A stretch of DNA of 64,000 nucleotides from Amoebophrya sp. A120. Its lineage: Eukaryota; Sar; Dinophyceae; Syndiniales; Amoebophryaceae. The notes beneath the pieces were generated by a model that did not search any database, was not told the origin of the DNA, and saw nothing but the letters and a program-made list of their open reading frames with translations. Shown here in pieces: positions 11,955 to 22,295 of the stretch. The stretch lies in NCBI GenBank assembly GCA_905178155.1, contig CAJINV010000001.1, positions 12,383,832-12,447,831 of the forward strand, in the 5' to 3' direction. The number at the start of each line of letters is the position of its first letter. Positions within the stretch are counted from its first letter, which is position 1. The position numbers and the translations under genes were made by a program.

Positions 11955-14900
11955 CTATTTTTCGTCAGTATTTTGGAGCCGCTCAGTAGGATTTGTGTTT
12001 GTACCAGACTTTTTCCATTTTAGTTTTTCAAGCAATACCGAAACCGAGTCATCACACATGTACCGGGAATAATTTCTCCCAAACGCTAACACCCGGCAGA
12101 TTGCCGCAAAGGCCAACAAGGCCACTAGGGAGTTCGCAATGTGATCCGTCTCCGTGACATCAATGCCGAAATTGCTCTTCAGCACCTCTTCCCCCGTTTT
12201 GTATTGGCAGTCGTCTGGGTAGAGAACAAACTCCTCGGTGGAGCATGTGTCCAGTTTTACGTCGGTCCAAGCCCAGACAATCATCGCGTTAAAACCCCAG
12301 TAGGCCAATGACAGGTATTTCACCCACCGCATCCATACGGGCAGTAAATCCAAATCCAGCATAAACCCGTTCAGCAGCAGCATCGGGAGTAGTATCATGA
12401 GTAGTATCGCAGTCGCGATGTCCGGGTCGTCGGTCTATGGATTGTAAAAATGTCTGGGTCTGGAAGAATGGAAGGTCTGTCATGCTCTGCCAGCATGACC
12501 CCAAAGTCTGTCATGCACGTTACCCAAGAGCCTCGCTTTTTTGTCATGCAGAAAAGCAGTTTGTCATGCAGACCAGGCAACACCTCGAAGCTCACAAACT
12601 TGTCATGCTGAGCCAGCACTTGTCGCCGCCTCATGATACGCCAACCAGCATCACAAGTTTCCAGACCCAGACATTTTTACACTTGATACGGTCAGAGAGG
12701 CGACGAACGCCCCGGCCGCGTTCGCCGTCAGCATGACACATTCAGAAATCAGCAAAAAGACGAAAAACTTCTCGAAGAAGAACCCGGCCGTCACGTCGTC
12801 GTCGACGCCGAAGATGCCGTGGAACTGCACGAGAAAGCACGCGGCGATCGTGAAGAGTAACGGAAACAAAGAGGAGATCGGCAACTCCCCTGTCATGCGG
12901 CCCACCGAGAACGCGCTCAGACTGTATAGCCGCTTCGTCACAATTTCGCGCCGGAGAAACCGCGCGCCCTGGACCAGCATCGTCATGGTCTCGAACGCGG
13001 CGGAAAAATTCGGGTGCACGAAGAAGAAAAACGCCGCGCCGTGTCGCGTGTTGTTCATCTTTGGGTGCGGCGGGGTGCGGAAAAAAATCCACCCGCAAAG
13101 TGCCAGCAGCGCCCCGTTCGCGTACAAGGCTAACCACGTCTCGAACCTGCGTCGCAGGCGTGCCCGGTACGTCCGCTGGTGCAAGGCTCTCACCTGGGTC
13201 CACCAAGAGGGGCGGTCTTGCTGGTTGGAAAGAACTACACGGGTTGTAGTAGTGCTAGCGGTCGCATGAACTACGTCTTGCGCGGTCGTTGCGCCAGCTG
13301 CTTGATTCAATGCCTCGTCGTGCGCCACCACGGTATCAAGATCCGGCGGAGGCAGCATCTCCGCGTACTTGGACAAAATGCGCTTACTAATTTGCTTCGG
13401 GTTTTGGTGTTCTCCCACTGGAGGTTCACCCTCCATCGGACCGCTCCTGTCGGCCGCGTTTGTCGCAACTACAGTATCCTCATCTCGTCTGACTTCCTCT
13501 GCGCTGTCCCGTAGTGCAACATTGCTCCCAGATAATTCTCTGTAGGTCAACAGCAGCTTCTCGCGTTTCTCCTCATTCTGGATTAAGTCCAGCGCGAACT
13601 CCGCCGCGTTGTAGCCTCGGGGGAATGCAAACCCCTTGTCCGAAAGCTCGTGAGCCATGGAAAGTCCCGGGCCAAAGTAGCAGCACTCTCCCTTTCCTAT
13701 GAAGTACACTTCGCGGATATTACAATGAAAAATGTCCCCACCCCCGAACTTGAAAGCCTTTGTATTGCAAACCTTTCCAAATGAAACAGTCGCTCTCTTG
13801 CATCTATCAGCATCGCAGATTTCCGATCGTGACTAGCAAAAATTTGTATTGCAAAAGATCCCAGCAAGAGCGGCGTTTGTCATGCAAGCGCGGCGAAACA
13901 CGCCTAGACTCTGCATCAGAAAGATTTGTACTCCTTTCATGCATGACAAAAAGTTTTCATTTGGAAACTTCGCATTACAAATTTTTGCAACTTTGGGGGT
14001 GGGGGCAATTTTCCTCGCGATAGCGGAAGCGGCTGTAGATAAGTGACGACGGCTGGTGGATGGTAAACAGGATGGTTGTTTTTGCATATCATTTGTAAAA
14101 ACGTCCCCACCCCAGAGTTGTGATGCAGATTTGCAATGACAGGCACGTTTGTAATGCGCATCTCCATGAGAGGCGTTTCTAGTCGTGTTTTGGGATTTGT
14201 AATGCTGTAACCAGGATGAGCAAATGCATTTGTGACGCGTTTGTCCTTGCTAGGCTGCACTACACTACGGACTGCAACTTGTGATGCGTGAGCCCCAAAA
14301 CTTCTAGGTTTGTGTTGCAAAATCCCTAGGTTGACTCTGAGATGGGGACGTTTTTACTCAGGATATTGCATTCTGAGAATTCATTGCACTACTGTGCGAA
14401 GAGCTGGCGCCCTGTTGTTCTTCCAAGCCGTCGTCGTACAAGATATCCACCACTTCCCGTGCCATCGTGCTGTCCAGTCCGGACGTTGGTTCGTCGAGCA
14501 AAAGTACGGACACCTTTTCGTGCAAAAGCTCCTCGGCGATCGAGAGCCGCTTACGCTCACCGCCGCTGAGGAACCCGATCCGGCGGTCTCTGCAGTGACT
14601 CAGGCGCAGGCGGTGCAACACAGTCGTGATCTTCTCTTGCTGCTCCGCTTTCGAGAGGCGAAACAGCCGCATTTTCGCATGGAACTCCAACTGCTCCCCC
14701 ACGGTGACCTGGTTTTCGAAAAAATCCTCTTGCTCCACGAGCGAGACCAGCTTGACCTCCTCGGAAAACGGATAGCTTGTCGCAGCAAGTTCCTTCCAGC
14801 TAGTTCCGTTGCAAAACACGGAAATCGTGCCCGAATGTTCCGGAAACTTTTCCGCATTTGGCGTCACCTGGCCGGCGAGCATACGAAGTAGCGTGGTCTT

Positions 14901-15134
14901 TCCAGACCCCGACGGTCCCATGATGGCCAACGTTTCACCTGGCCCGACTTTGCCGCACAAACCTTTCAAAATCGAAACCTTGCTCCCGGCGCCATCGCTC
15001 GTCTCCCCGAGCTCGGAGCTCGCCGTCAGGCGGAGGTTTCGGAACTCCATGGCGCGCTCACGATTCGAGACTGAGACGTGTCTGTTGCTGCATCTTGAAT
15101 CATTAATATTGTTTGAAGAAGCTGCTCCACGCAC
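11955..15134 (-). CDS. ABCG-type half ABC transporter (ABC1), 775 aa, interrupted by three introners
   Basis: Model on the minus strand: 15134-14366, 14081-14023, 13712-12689, 12430-11955; 2,328 nt. The nucleotide-binding domain is N-terminal: Walker A GPSGSGKTT (73-81), signature LSGGERKR (189-196), Walker B LLLDEPTSGLD (211-221) and an H-loop TIHQPSS in the 59-nt second exon. A C-terminal membrane domain follows, so this is the ABCG order (NBD then TMD). A second possible start (MEFRNLRL, 15050) lies 28 codons in and matches the paralogue's start better. The reconstruction is supported by the intronless paralogue at 19533-22295: the joined exons give TTILFTIHQPSS against TTIIFTIHQPSS, and ASLTDDPDIA against GSLTQDVEVA. 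ABCG proteins pump lipids, sterols or drugs; the substrate here is unknown. Confidence 0.9.
12436..12688. mobile_element. Introner, family A1, in ABC1
   Basis: The element is 253 bp with target duplication CGGTC (12431-12435 and 12689-12693). Its inverted repeats include TGTAAAAATGTCTGGGTCTG. It is closely similar along its length to the element at 63503, and contains several TGTCATGC/GCATGACA words. It interrupts a predicted membrane segment region of the transporter. Confidence 0.9.
13718..14022. mobile_element. Introner, family B, in ABC1
   Basis: The element is 305 bp with target duplication GCGGA (13713-13717 and 14023-14027). The inverted repeats carry a GTCCCCACCCCCGAAC-type core. It is homologous along its length to the element at 46308 but in the opposite orientation. 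Excision joins YSRFR to EVYFIGKG. Confidence 0.9.
14087..14365. mobile_element. Introner, family B (279-bp subtype), in ABC1
   Basis: The element is 279 bp with target duplication TTGCA (14082-14086 and 14366-14370). The ends contain GTAAAAACGTCCCCACCCC. It has the same length as the element at 51899, to which it is homologous in the opposite orientation. Excision joins NSQNA to KTTILFTIHQ, placing the ABC H-loop downstream. Confidence 0.9.
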
Positions 15135-16233
15135 GTGAACTCATTGATATCTCACTTTGGTGCGGCACAGCAAGGATTTCGTTTCTGACTGTCTGACGAC
15201 CTCACATCCTCCTCAGAATTGATCCACTTCTCTGGGGTAAACACTTGAAAACAACTTACTCCGAGGTTCGACTTTGATTGCGTTCCAAGTAAAAATCGCA
15301 AACTGCCTTCAGCTTGAACAGAAAAACGAAAAACCTGCTCTTGCATGCATTGCACAAGCCGTTTTCTGCTTTTTCGAACACAAAGCGGAGTGCTCAAGGG
15401 GCCACCGGGGCTTGTTCGGTGGGTATAAACGACCACGAAGAGCAGGTGTGACTGAGGACCTTACTAGCATAGAGCGATTAGATTTGAAAATTTGAATTTC
15501 TTGCTAAAAAAAGCACGGATCCTTTAGAAATAGAAACTAACTTAAAAGACAGTCCAGATAAGCAGCTCAATACTTGAAAAACATCGATCCAGACTGCGAT
15601 TTTCTTTTTCCGTCATGGACGTCTTCTAGCCGGTTCTCATCTTTTTTTCGCAGAGCCTGAGCCAGAGTCGATGCTGTCAGTTACGATTGAATTGCAATCT
15701 GTCACGAGCAATTCGTCACTCTCCTTGCGACAAACTAGCGACTGGCCAAATTCGCGAAATAAAATTTGCGAGACTAGAAGAAGAAAAAAAGGCTGCTCAG
15801 TCTTGCTTCGACATCAACATTCTTTTTCTGTTTGATGGCTATGCTAAATTTAGCTCTTGCTGAGCATCATGCTAGGCACGTACAATGTGGCACGGAAGGA
15901 CGACCCTAGCTTCGCAGGTTCTGGCTTCAACTCGACTTCGTCTACAGCCGCACAGAAGCTGCGAAAACCTAGGATACCTCCATCTCCATCCTTCACTTAT
16001 TATATCGTGCGACTAGAAATTGGTAAAAGGAAGCTCAACGAAAAAATAAACATGTAGATCCGCGTGACGACGTGATCTGGCAGCGAAAGCGGTGCGCCTC
16101 CTGCCACTGACTTTGGTGAGTCAGCAGGTGACGATTTTACCACTAGCTGCAGGGACAAACCTTCTTATTGCTTTGTGTGCTTTTTCTTGCTTTTTTCCCT
16201 CGTCGACATTGATTGAAATTACCAAATATTCTG

Positions 16234-16291
16234 ACTATCCGAGGGGGTATCATGGTGATCCGCTTAAAACCACGATACCTCCTCGGATAGT
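16234..16291. repeat. Inverted repeat / hairpin, 23-bp stem and 12-nt loop
   Basis: The left arm 16234-16256 and right arm 16269-16291 are complementary except at two positions, and both of these become G-U pairs if the + strand is transcribed. An RNA from the + strand would therefore pair without a break. It could be a small-RNA precursor, a terminator-like structure or a relic of a mobile element; nothing else here decides between them. Confidence 0.6.
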
Positions 16292-16600
16292 TGTGCGTTT
16301 TTGTTTTTATGCAGAGCTGAATTGGAATGGGAGGCGTAGACATCTATAAAGCATATTGAAAAAGGATAATTCTATCTCACATCGATTTCGATACAGTCTT
16401 CCATTACACTATCACATTTTTTTTAGCAGAGTCAGCGGCTTAAATTTTCGTCTTAGATGGGGTCTTTAGCACCGGAGCATGTCCTGAACATGGAATAGAT
16501 AGGAATCTGTCAAAGCCTACCCTTGTCTTTAGCCGCGACACATTTTTTGCTTCGAAACTAAAAATGTTGGATGCAGAGATAGTACGTCTGCAACCTCGAA

Positions 16601-16630
16601 GTACCAACATCAACATGTTGATGTTGGTAC
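16601..16630. repeat. Perfect 30-bp palindrome
   Basis: The sequence reads identically on both strands, centred at ACATGT, with half-site GTACCAACATCAACA. A perfect palindrome of this length is unlikely by chance. It might bind a dimeric protein or be the scar of an inverted duplication. Confidence 0.7.
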
Positions 16631-16951
16631 AATAACGAACGGAACTAGTCCGTCAACAAAAATACGTTTATGTATTTACTGCTGCGGACAATTCGTTCTG
16701 ACTGTCAAGAAGACTCGCAATCTATCAGTATCTATAAATATCACCATGTTTGCGCAAAAAACTGTTCTCCGTCCTGCTCATCTTCGTTATCGTTACCGAG
16801 CGGATAGTAAAACTCCTCACCCCATTTAGTTGCTTGGCATCGATGCCAAAAATTTCTTCATATTCTATCTTCATCTTCTCGGATCAATCTGAATTTTGTA
16901 TCCATCTATGCGCTTGCTCTTCTGCCGCACATGACTTTTGAAGTTATAGTT

Positions 16952-18475
16952 CTACATGATTGCGCAAACTTCGTCATCGTTTGAAGACACAACATCTGGT
17001 GCAACGGCGCTCTGTCGTAGTGTTTCCATGCGATCGTGTATCAGATCCACAGTGTCCAGGCCGAATTCCGGTATTGTTTTCTTAAACAAAGCATGGAGAT
17101 ACAACACTCCCACTAGAACTGTGTTAGTCTGATGCATCATAACAGAATGCAACGGACCGTAGTTCTTCTTTAACTCCAGCAGCCTGTACAAGATGACAAG
17201 CGCCTGATCTCTCTCCAGAGCCCGCAATAAATTCTCGCAGACCTGCTTGTTTCGGATTTTGCTAACAACTTCCACGCGTATGTTCTGCGAGGCAAGTACG
17301 AGTGGGTAGCGATCGAGTACGAAGGTTTCCTTCCATTCTACAGTCCGCCAGTCAGACAAAATCGGGTCTGAGCTGGCGTCCAGTTTCTTTATCCAATTCT
17401 GAAATCCGCCAACGCCTCCTTTCTCGAGTTCGTCAAGCAGCAAGGCCCGTTGAAATTTTTCGTAGGCGTCCCCGCCATGCATTTCATCGGCCGCCACGAG
17501 TCCGCCCTGCTTCTCCAGCTCTGACTGGCAACGAGGACAGAAACAGTTGGCACCCCAGCCGATGCGGAGCATCTCAGACCGACAACATGCACTGAGTATC
17601 AGATGATCCATGCCGACATAGGAAAAGCAGACTTCTTCACCTGGCTCGATATCCTTGATCGCAACCAACACCAAGTTCGTCGCACCGCGCACCTCGCAAT
17701 TCGGAGCACAGCTGTGATTGTAAAGACCGCCGAAGTGGTGCAATCCGTCGTCATGAGCGCACAGCTTCGCAACGGCCAGGCCACGGATCAATTCCTGGAT
17801 TTCCTTCTCAGTTGGAGAGCCACCGTGCCAACATTTTAAGCCATCTGCGAAAATTCGACGCACCTCTTTGTCGACTCGTTGCAGAGAAGCGACCTTATCA
17901 CGTGGAATTTCTTCGTAGGTTCGTGGAAACAGGCCGTTGACCTTCGCAATGTCTTCAGGCGTGGTGTTCTGCAGGTAATTCAGAAGTTTGTCCTCGATCT
18001 GAGCGTAACTGGCGTGCCAAGGGAGAACTCTTCGCTCGCCACTGATTATTTGGCCGTTTTGAATAGGGACCGTCGCACGCACCACGTATCCTCCTTTTCC
18101 GGAACGTTCCACGTAAAGCCCGGGAGTAAACTGAAAGCACAAAGGAGACGCGGTGGAGATCACTTCACAAAGTTTGACCGCACGAGAAACGTCAATCTTT
18201 CCGAGGTGCAGATGGTCAGCGACACCGATGTAGGCTTCTGTCGCACGTTTGCTACTCGCGAGGAGACGCAGTGACGTCTCGTCCAGCTGAACTGAAGTTG
18301 TCTCTTCCATGAACGCAGGAACGGGATCCATGGTGCTGGGGACCTCGCTGCGCTGACGGCTGCGAAGACGCTCTGCCTTTGTATCATGAGGATGAAAAGA
18401 GTCCGGTGATGTCATTCTGCTGCTGCTTCGTAAAAGTGCTGCTCGCGGTTGTAGTTCGGGTTGGTGTAAAAACAA
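16952..18475 (-). CDS. SET-domain lysine methyltransferase, 507 aa
   Basis: A single minus strand reading frame. A SET domain fills the middle: NHSCAPNCEV is the conserved NHSC cofactor and substrate motif, and GEEVCFSYVG is the C-terminal SET motif with its tyrosine. These are followed by a cysteine cluster (CFCPRC) like a post-SET zinc site. The order and overall size recall SMYD-like or SETD6-like protein methyltransferases, which transfer methyl groups from S-adenosylmethionine to lysine; no MYND finger is visible. The N-terminal ~60 residues are basic and of low conservation, and a second ATG (MTSPDS) lies 20 codons in. There are no introns or introners. The target protein is unknown. 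Confidence 0.85.
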   Translation of the reverse strand: MFLHQPELQPRAALLRSSSRMTSPDSFHPHDTKAERLRSRQRSEVPSTMDPVPAFMEETTSVQLDETSLRLLASSKRATEAYIGVADHLHLGKIDVSRAVKLCEVISTASPLCFQFTPGLYVERSGKGGYVVRATVPIQNGQIISGERRVLPWHASYAQIEDKLLNYLQNTTPEDIAKVNGLFPRTYEEIPRDKVASLQRVDKEVRRIFADGLKCWHGGSPTEKEIQELIRGLAVAKLCAHDDGLHHFGGLYNHSCAPNCEVRGATNLVLVAIKDIEPGEEVCFSYVGMDHLILSACCRSEMLRIGWGANCFCPRCQSELEKQGGLVAADEMHGGDAYEKFQRALLLDELEKGGVGGFQNWIKKLDASSDPILSDWRTVEWKETFVLDRYPLVLASQNIRVEVVSKIRNKQVCENLLRALERDQALVILYRLLELKKNYGPLHSVMMHQTNTVLVGVLYLHALFKKTIPEFGLDTVDLIHDRMETLRQSAVAPDVVSSNDDEVCAIM

Positions 18476-19532
18476 CGACGTGCCGACAAAGAAAATGGAG
18501 GCGCTTCTATATATTTTGTTGGTTTCGCTGCTGCTGTAAGAACACAGATTAATAACGTCAAAGACAAACAGCCCTAAGCTTTAGAGAGAAAGATAGTCTA
18601 CGACACCTCGTGTCCACGTTACTAGCCCTGTAATCATTGCAAATGTTTCACGTTCATGTGATCAATCAGGCTAGTCCTGTAGGCGTAGACTTTGGATCAG
18701 TGTCGTCATTTGGGATCACGGTGGTACGGGATCCCTTGATCCTGATTCAGCTGATGATCTATGCCAACAGCTGCGGCAACCTCGACGGCGTCCCTAACCG
18801 TAATGTGAAGCGATCGAGATCTTGGAAGTTGTGAGCACCACAGTCACAGATCACGTCGAGATCTTCTACCAACAAAATCTATTTGTGTTATGGTCCTCGA
18901 GATAGAGGAGAGTCTTGTCGAGGAGGAGACGTAGAGGCACTTGGCTTTTCGTGCCAGCTACGGACACGGTAGTTAGTCCACCGCATCCATCTACTTGAAT
19001 TTGTCGGACATTCCATGGCGCGTTCTTTCACGCTTTGAGATCATTAAGACGCAACTGTTGCAGCATGAACGATTTTCTTTTTTGAAGCTGCACCTATTTC
19101 AGTTCATACATCATGATCTTGGTCAAGCACTGCAAGGTCATTTTGTTCCTAAGTGTCTGACGACCTCGCATCCTCCTGCGGATTGATGTAAGTACTTGCT
19201 TCTCCGGAGTACACAGTTGGAAGCAACGAGATCAGACTTTCGCGTCCAAAGAAAGAGTCGCAGACGGAGTTCTTCATGTGAGTCCGCAATAATTGCACCA
19301 ATGTGGCAGCGCCCTGGTCCGCAAAACAGAGGGAGCAATGGTTGCAAAAAAATGAACTACTTCGAATGCGGTCGTGCAGTCGTGGAGATACTCGAATGAA
19401 AAAATGCAATCAGATTCATCCATGTGATTTGTATGTTGCGCGACAGGACTTCACTTTCCTAAAACTCAAACTGAAAGCGACAGAAATCACTTTGGGTCTC
19501 CCATAACTCAAGCTTTCGCTTCCTCTTCTACT
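18476..19532. other. Intergenic region with ABCG 5' relic
   Basis: Between the SET gene start and the 3' end of the second ABC gene. About 19005-19265 is a diverged copy of the ABC1 5' region (separate entry). The stretch 18655-18870 is unusually rich in GATC sites. A 65-codon + strand frame at 18637-18834 is open but not recognisable. Confidence 0.5.
19005..19265 (-). pseudogene. Truncated relic of an ABCG gene 5' end
   Basis: The stretch aligns by eye with 15045-15300, the start codon region and upstream sequence of ABC1. Shared blocks include CCATGGCGCG, GTCTGACGACCTC, CATCCTCCT and further interrupted matches over about 250 bp in the same orientation. The sequence that should follow the start codon (minus strand, below 19005) does not encode a nucleotide-binding domain, so only the 5' flank and first codons survive. 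It lies just downstream of the intact paralogue ABC2, consistent with a decayed tandem duplication. Confidence 0.6.
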
Positions 19533-22295
19533 TCACGGGGCGGACCCCCACCTGAAGATCTTCACGAGTGCTTCCAAGGAGGAACGGCGTCCTTTTGCAG
19601 GTACTGCCGGCGTTGTAGTGTTTTCCGCGAGCGGATCGCTCAAGTGTAGGGCCATCAACCAGTTGTCGGCATATTCGTAGCGCACGTAAAAGCGGAAAAA
19701 GGCGAGTAGCCGGGTGATGACAGTGAGCAGCAACAAACACAGCAGGGCGTTTCGCTTCAAGTGCGGATTGTCGGCGACCGTGATACCGAATCTGTGGTGC
19801 AAGACCAGGTCGCCGGACCGGTACAGACTGCAGTTCTTCGGAAACTCCAGCTGCTCTTGTGCAGAGCAGGACTCCATCTCGAGCCCCTCCCACGTCCAGC
19901 TCCCGAACGCCAGGAAGCCGTAATAGAACTGGCTGCAGTGCCGCACCCACGCGATGCTGACCGGGATCAGACTCGCATCCAAAATGAAGGGGTTCAGAAG
20001 AAAGAGCGGCACGAGGACGACGATTCCCAAACTAATCGCGACTTCTACGTCCTGAGTGAGAGATCCAATGAAGTACCCCAGCGACTGCCCCGCGAGCTGG
20101 CAGATCAGCGAGATTCCGAGAAGTTCCAAATTCAGCACGACCTCCGGGTGGAACTGCATCAGCGACCAAGCGCCAATCGTGTAGATGAGCGGAAAGATCA
20201 TGATGATCGGCAATTCACCGGTCGTGCGCGCCGCGAAAAAAGACGAGAGTCGGTAGAGCCTCTTCGTTTGGAACTCGCGTTGCAGCACCATTCCGGACAT
20301 GACCAGTGGGAGCATGGCCTCGAACGTTGCGGAAAACAGAGGGTGTGTCAGGATGAAAAACATGGCGCCGTTCCTCGTGTCTACCTTACTCGGATGCTTA
20401 CCCACATCGAAGAAGAAGATCCCGATCAAAATGGTCACAAACGTGTTCTGGATAATAGCGAGTTTCGTCGCGTACCTCTGGCGGAGGCGCGCGATCAAGG
20501 TTCGCTTCCAGATCTCCGAAAACTCGACCCACCAGGGAGCCCGTTTCCGGCTCGCCAACAGATTTGCGACGGAATTCCGGCTCTTCGACGAGCGTGCGGA
20601 GCTTTTCGCCTTCTTGTGTCTCCCCTTAATCGATACGTGCGCTTGCTTAGTTTCCTCGTCCGACACCGGCGTTCGTCCTTGCAGTTCCTCCATCTCGCCT
20701 GGACTTCGGGCCCCGCTGCTACGAGACGGTGTGTACCGGTCCGCGTCTGACCCGCTTTCCCTTTCGTCATCGCGGTCCGCCGAGATATGCTCTGCGTCGT
20801 GCTGCTCGTCATTAGTTGTACCATTCGATTTCGTGATGCTGGTGATGCTGCGTAGAATCTGCAGTTTCTTCTTCTCGTCCACTTGCTGTTGTTTCTGCAC
20901 CAGTCGTGCAAGTTTTTCGGTGTCTTGTATCGTGTCCAAGGCGAACTCCGCAGCGCTGTAGAAGGGTGGGGAATGAAATCCCGCACGGGACAGCCAGCTC
21001 CCCAGCTGATCGGCGGGGCCGAAGTAGGCGCATTCCCCCTGCCCAAGAAAGTACACACTCGAGAAGCAGGAGTAGAGGAGGCTGGAGGGTTGGTGAATCG
21101 TGAAGATGATCGTCGTGTCACGCACTTCGCGCATAGCATCGTCCTGTTCCTGTTCGGGGGTAGAGTCGTGCTTTAGAGCTCTCCCGCTGGTAGTACCGCC
21201 CTCCGTAGTTGTGTGATCGTGAGCATGATCCTGATCTTCAGCATTTGCTTGGTCGAGCAGTGCGGGAGGTACAACAGCAGCTCCAGGCGACGACATCGCC
21301 TCCGTACCCGATGGTACGGGGGAGTGTAAAGCTCCAAGATCAGCAAAATTTCTACTGCCCTTTGCTGCACCACCGGAGGAGCCGCCACTAACGTCGTCTC
21401 TCGGGGGGCCAGGGCTGGCCTCGACGTGCGTTGCAGCTACCAGCGCGCCGGTCAGGCCACCGCTTGCCGCGGCAACTGAAAGTTCTACGGCGCTGTTGAC
21501 TGTTGACTTGGATTCCTTGCTAGTAGACCTGCCTGCTGCAAGGCTCGGAAGCAGCCGTGGTATTATCGTGCCGCTGGCACCTGCGGTGGATGCTGAAACC
21601 CGGTTTTGATCGTCGCTCGCAAGGTTGACCACGTCGGCGGGCGCCGCACTGTTGTTGCACAAGATGTCGACCATTTCCTTCGCTGACACTGAATCCAAGC
21701 CGGTCGTCGGCTCGTCAAGCAATAAAACGGACGTCTGCTCATTTAGCAATTCCTCGGCAACCGACAGGCGTTTTTGTTCTCCGCCGGACAGCAAATACAC
21801 CTTTCTGTGCTGGCAATGCGACAAGCGCAACCGTCGCAAAATCGCGGCGATCCTGTCCTGCCGCTGCTTCCTCGGAAGGTGAAACAACCGCAGCGCCGCG
21901 TAGAAGCTCAGGTGCTCGGACACGGTGACCTCACCGATGAAGAGATCTTGCTGCTCGATCAAGGAAACCAACTTCACGCCCTCCGAGAAGGGGTAGTTTT
22001 GCAAGCTAACGCTCTCCTCGTTATTCAAGCTCACACTTCCACTGATGGTCGCGCGGCCGTGCAACGCACCGCTGCCCGGGCGGCCGCCGCTGCCTCCGCT
22101 GGCGGACACGGTGGTGCGGATCTGGCCTGCTAGCGCTTTCAGCAAAGAGGATTTGCCAGACCCGCTGGGGCCGAGGATGGCGAGGGTGCCGCCACCTTCC
22201 ACGCGTCCAGACATGTTGCGCAGGATGTCGGTCTGCGTCCCCGTCTCCGGATCTCGTGCGGAAAACACCACCTCGCGCCACTCCAGAGAGGCCAT
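19533..22295 (-). CDS. ABCG-type half ABC transporter (ABC2), 920 aa, intronless
   Basis: One uninterrupted minus strand frame. NBD: Walker A GPSGSGKSS (42-50), signature LSGGEQKR (169-176), Walker B LLLDEPTTGLD (191-201), H-loop TIHQPSS (399-405). Between the D-loop and the H-loop lies an insertion of about 175 low-complexity Ser/Ala/Gly/Asp-rich residues (about 215-390) that ABC1 lacks. A charged linker follows, then a membrane domain with about six hydrophobic segments. NBD-before-TMD order marks the ABCG subfamily; half-transporters work as dimers. It is the closest paralogue of ABC1 but carries no introner. Substrate unknown. Confidence 0.92.
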   Translation of the reverse strand: MASLEWREVVFSARDPETGTQTDILRNMSGRVEGGGTLAILGPSGSGKSSLLKALAGQIRTTVSASGGSGGRPGSGALHGRATISGSVSLNNEESVSLQNYPFSEGVKLVSLIEQQDLFIGEVTVSEHLSFYAALRLFHLPRKQRQDRIAAILRRLRLSHCQHRKVYLLSGGEQKRLSVAEELLNEQTSVLLLDEPTTGLDSVSAKEMVDILCNNSAAPADVVNLASDDQNRVSASTAGASGTIIPRLLPSLAAGRSTSKESKSTVNSAVELSVAAASGGLTGALVAATHVEASPGPPRDDVSGGSSGGAAKGSRNFADLGALHSPVPSGTEAMSSPGAAVVPPALLDQANAEDQDHAHDHTTTEGGTTSGRALKHDSTPEQEQDDAMREVRDTTIIFTIHQPSSLLYSCFSSVYFLGQGECAYFGPADQLGSWLSRAGFHSPPFYSAAEFALDTIQDTEKLARLVQKQQQVDEKKKLQILRSITSITKSNGTTNDEQHDAEHISADRDDERESGSDADRYTPSRSSGARSPGEMEELQGRTPVSDEETKQAHVSIKGRHKKAKSSARSSKSRNSVANLLASRKRAPWWVEFSEIWKRTLIARLRQRYATKLAIIQNTFVTILIGIFFFDVGKHPSKVDTRNGAMFFILTHPLFSATFEAMLPLVMSGMVLQREFQTKRLYRLSSFFAARTTGELPIIMIFPLIYTIGAWSLMQFHPEVVLNLELLGISLICQLAGQSLGYFIGSLTQDVEVAISLGIVVLVPLFLLNPFILDASLIPVSIAWVRHCSQFYYGFLAFGSWTWEGLEMESCSAQEQLEFPKNCSLYRSGDLVLHHRFGITVADNPHLKRNALLCLLLLTVITRLLAFFRFYVRYEYADNWLMALHLSDPLAENTTTPAVPAKGRRSSLEALVKIFRWGSAP

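Larger units (their letters stand above)
15135..16951. other. Intergenic region 5' of ABC1
   Basis: This region of about 1.8 kb holds no supported gene. It contains the ABC1 upstream sequence (about 15135-15300), of which a diverged copy exists near 19005-19265. It also holds a 23-bp-stem hairpin (16234-16291) and a perfect 30-bp palindrome (16601-16630). Short reading frames here have no recognisable content. Confidence 0.5.
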
